NCBI RefSeq assembly: GCF_008692035.1
Contig: NZ_VTFG01000001.1
Coordinates: 1,860,001-1,924,000 of the forward strand
Direction of reading: 5' to 3'
Length of the DNA stretch: 64,000 nucleotides
Source: Pseudomonas marginalis
GTDB taxonomy: Bacteria; Pseudomonadota; Gammaproteobacteria; Pseudomonadales; Pseudomonadaceae
Made by a program: the position numbers and the translations under genes. The notes below the pieces were generated by a model. It was not told where the DNA came from. It worked only from the letters and a program-made list of their open reading frames with translations, and made no database searches. Shown here piece by piece: positions 59,578-64,000 of the stretch. Every line of letters starts with the position of its first letter. The first letter of the stretch is position 1.

Positions 59578-61074
59578 TTACGCCGCGGCGTCGTACTGAA
59601 GACGGAATTGGTTGAGCATCGCGAAGATGCGCAGACCGTTGATGTAGTCCGGCGGGAACAACACGTTGACCCGGCTCGGGTCCTGGGTATCACGCTCCAC
59701 CACCAGGTGCTCAGCGAACAGATCAGCGTTCTCGACGTGACCTTCCAGCTCGAGCTTCGCGTACTGGGCAATCAGCTCCCCGCGAATGGTGCTCGGCGTA
59801 ACAATCGGCTGGCCAGCGCCGAAGCGGGTGCCGTCGTTGGCAAGCTTGTGTCGGCCGTACTTGCTGGTGATGACGCTTTGCATGCGGCGGATGATGAACG
59901 CCGACTGGTGCATGGTCTCGCTGTCCAGGTAGGAGTTATCCGCCTGGCCGTAGGCGTTCTTCTGATAGGTGGTGACCGAGCGCTGAATGCGCACGTAACC
60001 GCCCTCGTAATACGCCGTGGCCAGGCCGTAGTTCAGCAACGACTGCCGCTCGGTCAATGTGAAACGGTCGCTCGCAGGTGCCGGATCAAGGCCAGGCATG
60101 CTGCCGCTTTGGGTTGGACGGCTGGCATCGGCGGAGATAAAGACGGCGGTACGCGCGGCCAAAGCGGCGGCCTGCACCCACACTGGCTGAGGCACACCAA
60201 CTTCCACCGCCTGGATGGTCATGTGTTGATCGTTACGGGCCTGGCCAGCAGCGACCAAAGTGCCGATCGTTCCGCGTTTCGCGCTGTAAACATGCCCGAA
60301 CAGCTGCTTGGCCCAGCTCCAGCGACCGACGTTGTCGTCCATCGCTTCCTTCCAGGCATTCAACGACGTCGTGTCGGTCCAGGGCTGGCACAGGAACTCG
60401 AAGGGCTCATCACCCAGTGCGGCGATTGCGTCCACCTGGTCGGGAGTGCCGACGCCTGCGGTCATCTGAGTGACCGCAACCGTCAGGCCGGCCGGGGTAA
60501 TTTCGCCATTGGACTTGCCCAGGCGATTAAGCGCGATGCTGATGTCGTTGCCGCTTTCGCCGGTCCACTTGCAGGTCAGGGTAACCACGCCCCCCACTGC
60601 GGCTGCCGTCACTGGTAGATCCGGTGAGGCGTTGATCTTGACCGCCAGGGCGGCGGCCGCAGCCGTCGGCGTTGCGGCAGACGGCACCACGGATTGCACT
60701 CGCACGCCGCCGACATACAGGTTCAGCAAACCAGCTTCGGTGGAAGTGCCGGTGATGGTGATAGTCGCAGAAGCGACCTCGCCGGTTTCGTTTTGCAGAG
60801 GCAGGCACCAGATTTCGCCGATCGGGTCAGTCTTGCGCCAGGCTTCGTACATTGCGGCGAGCATGGAGCCCTGCCCGCCAATTTCCTTGGCCAGGGCCAG
60901 ACTGGCAACCAGCACCAGTTTGCCGATGCTTTCACCGACGGCGTTGTCGTTTACCTGGCCGACGATCAGCCGGCGCATGGCCGACGAGGCGCTGTTCGCT
61001 GCCGAATTATCCATCTCCGCATAAAACAGCGGCACACGGATATCGGCCGGGATGTTGCTGAATCCGATAGGCAT
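59578..61074 (-). CDS. Contractile tail sheath protein (Mu gpL-like)
   Basis: The 498-residue protein has the sheath pattern: IGFSNIPADIRVPLFYAEMDNSAANSA at the start, GQGSMLAAMYEAWRKTDPIGEIWCLPL and a C-terminal domain with TYQKNAYGQADNSYLDSETMHQSAFIIRRMQSVITSKYGRHKLANDG. It contracts to drive the tube through the envelope. It is the largest structural gene of the tail after the tape measure gene. Confidence 0.93.
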   Translation of the reverse strand: MPIGFSNIPADIRVPLFYAEMDNSAANSASSAMRRLIVGQVNDNAVGESIGKLVLVASLALAKEIGGQGSMLAAMYEAWRKTDPIGEIWCLPLQNETGEVASATITITGTSTEAGLLNLYVGGVRVQSVVPSAATPTAAAAALAVKINASPDLPVTAAAVGGVVTLTCKWTGESGNDISIALNRLGKSNGEITPAGLTVAVTQMTAGVGTPDQVDAIAALGDEPFEFLCQPWTDTTSLNAWKEAMDDNVGRWSWAKQLFGHVYSAKRGTIGTLVAAGQARNDQHMTIQAVEVGVPQPVWVQAAALAARTAVFISADASRPTQSGSMPGLDPAPASDRFTLTERQSLLNYGLATAYYEGGYVRIQRSVTTYQKNAYGQADNSYLDSETMHQSAFIIRRMQSVITSKYGRHKLANDGTRFGAGQPIVTPSTIRGELIAQYAKLELEGHVENADLFAEHLVVERDTQDPSRVNVLFPPDYINGLRIFAMLNQFRLQYDAAA

Positions 61075-61280
61075 TATTTGGCCACCTCGGTTTTCGCCGC
61101 GGCTGCAGCTTTGGTGGTAGTGGGTTCAACGTCTTTCAACTTGACGTCGCCGTCAGCTTGGCGGCGGCGCCACCAGACGTTGTCGGGTACGTCCCGGCCT
61201 TCAACAGGCAACAGGTCGCCAGCCTCCGGATCGGGCACAGAGCGGCCTTTGGCCGGCACCACAGTGATGCGCTTGGTCAT
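61074..61280 (-). CDS. DUF2635 small protein (Mu gp38-like)
   Basis: The 68-residue protein (TVVPAKGRSVPDPEAGDLLPVEGRDVPDNVWWRRRQADGDV) matches DUF2635, which always sits upstream of the sheath gene in Mu-like tails. The function is unknown. It overlaps the sheath start by one base. Confidence 0.88.
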   Translation of the reverse strand: MTKRITVVPAKGRSVPDPEAGDLLPVEGRDVPDNVWWRRRQADGDVKLKDVEPTTTKAAAAAKTEVAK

Positions 61281-61867
61281 GGTGTTACGTCTCCTGAGAA
61301 ATGCGCTTCGATACGCCCATCCGGGCCGGGTGATTGCAGGTTTGGATCTGCCGGGTCGATGCAGTCCATTTTGAAGTCGACACCGGTAAACCCGGTGAGC
61401 CCGTCGAGCTCAAGCTCTTGCCAGGTCTCGGCCGGCTGGCCAGGACGATTACGCCCAACCTGGAATTCGGAGAAGAAGGTGAACTGGTAAACCACCCGGG
61501 CCCGACTGATGTGCAGCAACGCGCCCTTGCCATACTCGATGGGCGTGTATTCCGGCGACGGGATGTACCCCAGCAAGGCGCGCCATAGCTCGGCGCGCAT
61601 GTCGTGCAGCAGGTCATTGGCGGCTTGGCCACGCTCGTCCGTCGTATCCAGCACGATCACCACGTTGAACTGATCAGTGATGTCCTGAATGATCATGTTT
61701 TGGGCTTTGGTCGGGGTCGCAGCATCCGCGGTTGCAATCACGTACGCGGCCGGCAAAGCCAACTGAGCGCTCTCGACGACCGCATCCCAATCGATGCCGC
61801 CGGCTACCCGACCAGCAAAGGACGGGCAAGCCAGCCGCAAGTGTGCGACAAGCGGGTTCAGCTTCAT
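61277..61867 (-). CDS. Mu gp37-like protein
   Basis: The 196-residue protein (LAHLRLACPSFAGRVAGGIDWDAVVESAQLALPAAYVI, DQFNVVIVLDTTDERGQAANDLLHDMRAELWRALLGY) fits the Gp37 family. It is likely a tail terminator-type or head-tail protein. It overlaps the DUF2635 gene by 4 nt. Confidence 0.88.
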   Translation of the reverse strand: MKLNPLVAHLRLACPSFAGRVAGGIDWDAVVESAQLALPAAYVIATADAATPTKAQNMIIQDITDQFNVVIVLDTTDERGQAANDLLHDMRAELWRALLGYIPSPEYTPIEYGKGALLHISRARVVYQFTFFSEFQVGRNRPGQPAETWQELELDGLTGFTGVDFKMDCIDPADPNLQSPGPDGRIEAHFSGDVTP

Positions 61868-61890
61868 GTGTTTGTCCAGTGTTGTGGCGA

Positions 61891-62412
61891 TCAGCCCAGA
61901 GCAGCGGCGAATGCAGCGGAAAGGATGGATTGGACTTGCGATGCCGAGTCCTGCAGGGCGTCGGCCATGTAGTTGTCACGCGGCTTGATACGCCATTCAC
62001 CCGCGGCGCGCTCGGCAACAGCAGCGGCACGCACGCCTGCGGCTCGGCGATTCGACTTCCCTTTACCGGCGCCGGGTGCAAGCTTCCCGAGCTTGCGGCC
62101 CCTCTTCACGCCGTAGTGCAGATAGGCCGGGTAGAACTCTTCCATTGCCGAAGTTTTGGTTGGGGATATGCGGACCAGAAATCCAGCGCGGGAAACCTTG
62201 AATTTCACCGACTCGACCGTCGCACCAGTGCGGTTCACCGGGTACCCGTCCTGGCCCCTGCCCAGCACTAGGTTCATCTGGGCGCGCTGAGCGATCAGCA
62301 ACCCTACCTTACGCATCCCTGCGCGGATCTTTCGCTTGTCGAAGGCATCACGCTCGAAGTTATCGAAGCCTTCGACGTGCAGGTAACCGTCGACCGACGC
62401 TGAGTTAGACAT
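61891..62412 (-). CDS. HK97 gp10-like / virion morphogenesis protein
   Basis: The 173-residue protein (DNFERDAFDKRKIRAGMRKVGLLIAQRAQMNLV, GKLAPGAGKGKSNRRAAGVRAAAVAERAAG) is basic and helical and resembles the HK97-gp10-like family of head-tail connector proteins. It lies between the head-closure protein and the gp37-like protein. Confidence 0.78.
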   Translation of the reverse strand: MSNSASVDGYLHVEGFDNFERDAFDKRKIRAGMRKVGLLIAQRAQMNLVLGRGQDGYPVNRTGATVESVKFKVSRAGFLVRISPTKTSAMEEFYPAYLHYGVKRGRKLGKLAPGAGKGKSNRRAAGVRAAAVAERAAGEWRIKPRDNYMADALQDSASQVQSILSAAFAAALG

Positions 62413-62767
62413 AAATGCCTCCGGATGCCTTCAAGCTACCCAGTTCTTCGACTTCAATGATTGTGAACCGCTTGCGGCCGTTCATCTCGGCGCATCGCTT
62501 CACCCGATAAACAACACCCGAATTAACAATCTCATGGTCTGTTGTTATACCCAGCAAATGCCTAATGAAAATGCGGTGGGTGATTTTGTTTTCAGTTTGG
62601 ACTCCGTCTGTGTAAACAGCGGTCCCAACAGGCTCAATCTTTGCCCACCTAGGTGTTGGATCCAGCAGCTGAGATTCGAGCCCCATATCGTCGGCGGGAC
62701 GGTCGGATCTGAGCTGTATGACTACGCGGCGATCCAGCTCTCCGGCGCCTAGGTCTCTGTATGCCAT
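62405..62767 (-). CDS. Phage head closure (head-tail adaptor) protein
   Basis: The 120-residue protein starts DLGAGELDRRVVIQLRSDRPADDMG and has RWAKIEPVGTAVYTDGVQTENKITHRIFIRH, the typical pattern of the SPP1 gp16/head-tail adaptor family. It closes the portal channel after packaging. It overlaps the gp10-like gene by 8 nt. Confidence 0.85.
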   Translation of the reverse strand: MAYRDLGAGELDRRVVIQLRSDRPADDMGLESQLLDPTPRWAKIEPVGTAVYTDGVQTENKITHRIFIRHLLGITTDHEIVNSGVVYRVKRCAEMNGRKRFTIIEVEELGSLKASGGIYV

Positions 62768-62776
62768 CGGATGCCC

Positions 62777-63127
62777 CTATGAAATCAAGTCATCTGCAGC
62801 CGAATCAGGTGGCCCCCTGAAGTTCCTTGAAGACCATAGAAGCGACTCAACGGCAAGCGGCAGGGTTGTGATATCCGTTCCGGAGGAACCAAGCACCACA
62901 GCCTCCCGATTTGAGTAGGAGTGCCCGACCAAGAGCAAAAGCGCTGCTTTGAAACTGGCCGGGAAGTCACTGACCTGCAAAAGCTTGGGGTTATCGCAGT
63001 ACCACAAAGCCCAGGCGAGAGCTGACTCTGCGTAAAGCGAGATGAGGTCATCCTCATCCTCAAAATCAACCCGTAGATGCTTACGTATCAGCCCGATAGG
63101 TAGCAGATCAGCGGCTGTAACAGTCAT
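62777..63127 (-). CDS. HK97 gp6-like head-tail connector
   Basis: The 116-residue helical protein (IRKHLRVDFEDEDDLISLYAESALAWALWYCD, FKAALLLLVGHSYSNREAV) matches the gp6-like connector family, which docks under the portal. It lies 9 bp upstream of the head closure gene and overlaps its own upstream neighbour by 4 nt. Confidence 0.88.
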   Translation of the reverse strand: MTVTAADLLPIGLIRKHLRVDFEDEDDLISLYAESALAWALWYCDNPKLLQVSDFPASFKAALLLLVGHSYSNREAVVLGSSGTDITTLPLAVESLLWSSRNFRGPPDSAADDLIS

Positions 63128-63315
63128 TTCTTACCGCCTGCCTTCTTTGGGGTTTCCGCTTTCTGATTGCCAACTTGGTCGTCCTCGATCTCTTCTGCCA
63201 AGTCCAGCCCGATCAAAGCTTCAGCATATTCGTCCTTAACTTCGCGGACCTCGAACTGGCTGAAATTGCCGGCGTGATAGTGAGAAAACTGGCGCAACGC
63301 TCGAATCTTTACCAT
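63124..63315 (-). CDS. Small acidic phage protein
   Basis: The 63-residue protein (MVKIRALRQFSHYHAGNFSQ..., then a Glu/Asp-rich centre and a Lys-rich tail) is a small protein often found between capsid and connector genes in HK97-like heads. It overlaps the connector gene by 4 nt. The function is not known to me. Confidence 0.65.
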   Translation of the reverse strand: MVKIRALRQFSHYHAGNFSQFEVREVKDEYAEALIGLDLAEEIEDDQVGNQKAETPKKAGGKK

Positions 63316-63323
63316 GACGCAAA

Positions 63324-63343
63324 CGGGGCAGTTGCCTGCCCCG
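63324..63343. terminator. Strong hairpin after the capsid gene
   Basis: GGGGCAG and CTGCCCC form a perfect 7-bp stem with a 4-nt loop between the capsid stop and the next gene. There is no T-run, so it may be an RNA-stability or processing element rather than a terminator. Confidence 0.4.
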
Positions 63344-63350
63344 GCCTCGG

Positions 63351-64000
63351 TTATGCTGCGGTAGCGAAAGGACCGGTGATGATTGCGGTTGGCCGATAGT
63401 GAGCCAGGGCCAGGCGCTCTTCACACAGGATGGTCAGCATGTTCTTCACGAAGTTGTCGCGGTCTTCGCGGCTTACTTCAACCGTCGCGTCCATGCGATC
63501 CCAGACCTGGGACGCCAGATCGAAACCGCCGACCGTGAACGTGCCCAGAGCCTGGGCCTTGGTAGCGACCACCGGCAGGCCCCACATGACCTTGGCGGCG
63601 AATGCAGCCGGGCCGCCGAAGATGTAGCGACCATCCGCATCTTTCAACAGCGCGATCGCGTGCCAGTCACGCGGGTTGAGGATGATGCCGGACGCCTCAA
63701 ACTCGGATTCGCTGGTCTGGAAGATCGCGTGGGCAATCTTGTCGGCGCGGGTGTCACCCGTCACGTTCAACGTTGCGTCGTATGCAGTGGCCACCTTATT
63801 CAGGCCGGTCAGGTTGTCACCGGTGCCGTCACCGTTCAGCAACTGCCCTTCTTCCACCAAAGCCAAGCCGAACAGCAGGCGGTTGTTCACGTACGACTCG
63901 AGCATCGGCGCATCGTCCATGACTTGGCGCGATGCCTGGATCCAGTGCGCGATGGTTTTGACGTTCGCCGTTTCCTTGGTGAAGGTCAGGTTGGATTCGG
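63351..64000 (-). CDS. HK97-fold major capsid protein, C-terminal part
   Basis: The frame runs off the right edge; the last 216 codons are visible. MLESYVNNRLLFGLALVEEGQLLNGDGTGDNLTGL, GIILNPRDWHAIALLKDADGRYIFG and GLPVVATKAQALGTFTVGGF are typical of HK97-type major capsid proteins. An internal ATG at 63920 is not the start: the frame stays open upstream (NLTFTKETANVKTIAHWIQASRQ). No linked protease is visible here. Confidence 0.9.
   Translation of the reverse strand, partial: ESNLTFTKETANVKTIAHWIQASRQVMDDAPMLESYVNNRLLFGLALVEEGQLLNGDGTGDNLTGLNKVATAYDATLNVTGDTRADKIAHAIFQTSESEFEASGIILNPRDWHAIALLKDADGRYIFGGPAAFAAKVMWGLPVVATKAQALGTFTVGGFDLASQVWDRMDATVEVSREDRDNFVKNMLTILCEERLALAHYRPTAIITGPFATAA

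Larger units (their letters stand above)
43545..64000. mobile_element. Prophage with HK97-type head and Mu-like contractile tail (left part)
   Basis: From the tRNA fragment to the right edge, all recognisable genes are phage or phage-cargo genes: SOS mutagenesis genes, small Xis-like proteins, endolysin, tail fibre, Mu-type baseplate, tail and sheath, HK97-type head-completion proteins and capsid. The structural genes run on the minus strand toward the left end. The right part (portal, terminase, replication, repressor, probably integrase and the complete tRNA-Pro) is outside the window. The mix resembles phage SfV. Confidence 0.9.

Noticed and set aside
1..64000. CRISPR arrays, rRNA genes, insertion-sequence transposases
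   Set aside because: No regularly spaced direct repeats, no rRNA sequence and no transposase frame were seen.

Overview
The window is a chromosomal segment of a Pseudomonas, most likely of the P. fluorescens group. The evidence is the high GC content, the group-typical REP palindromes (TGTGGGAGGGGGCTTGC type), many TonB-dependent receptors and polar amino-acid ABC systems, and a lipoprotein-type type II secretion cluster. It has two parts: host DNA (1 to about 43.5 kb) and the left part of a prophage (about 43.5 kb to beyond the right edge).

Host part. 0-8 kb: a DUF2165-like membrane protein, then a minus-strand uptake and catabolism operon (TonB receptor, ABC permease, ATPase, binding protein, flavin amine oxidase, RidA). 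8.4-9.1 kb: a compound non-coding repeat bounded by 44-45 bp inverted repeats, with a nested REP pair; its roughly 410 bp core recurs at 22.6-23.0 kb, there bounded by REP palindromes. 9.1-19.0 kb: an eleven-gene type II secretion operon (gspE-F-G-H-I-J-K-L-M-C/N-D) with an unusual lipoprotein secretin, a GspE without zinc cysteines and a short GspC without PDZ domain. 19.8-22.6 kb: a secreted GH3 beta-glucosidase with PA14 insert, a possible substrate of that system. 23-29.4 kb: TetR and LacI regulators and a LacI-controlled unit (TonB receptor, LLM flavin monooxygenase, SsuA-like binding protein) that looks built for organosulfur scavenging. 29.5-31.9 kb: an STN-type siderophore receptor. 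32-36.8 kb: a polar amino-acid ABC transporter with a cytoplasmic gamma-glutamyltransferase-like enzyme and a GntR/FCD regulator. 37-43.1 kb: a CpxRA-like two-component pair divergent from a second-copy-type bamA, followed by a WaaZ-like Kdo transferase gene. The shared promoter region carries a CpxR-box-like site, so this looks like an envelope-stress and outer-membrane remodelling locus.

Prophage part. A 3' fragment of tRNA-Pro(GGG), with the tRNA's terminator still beside it, marks the left attachment site. Accessory genes follow: an SOS-controlled umuDC pair with a perfect LexA box, a frameshifted SRAP/YedK gene, a DUF4224 protein and two small excisionase-like proteins. From 49 kb on, minus-strand genes give a GH19 endolysin, tail fibre and chaperone, a complete Mu-like contractile tail and baseplate set, and an HK97-type head-completion and capsid set (capsid cut by the window edge). 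This is an SfV-like combination of HK97 head and Mu tail. The tail assembly chaperone carries a canonical T TTT TTC slippery site for a -1 frameshift. No integrase is visible here; it is expected at the other end, next to the intact tRNA gene.
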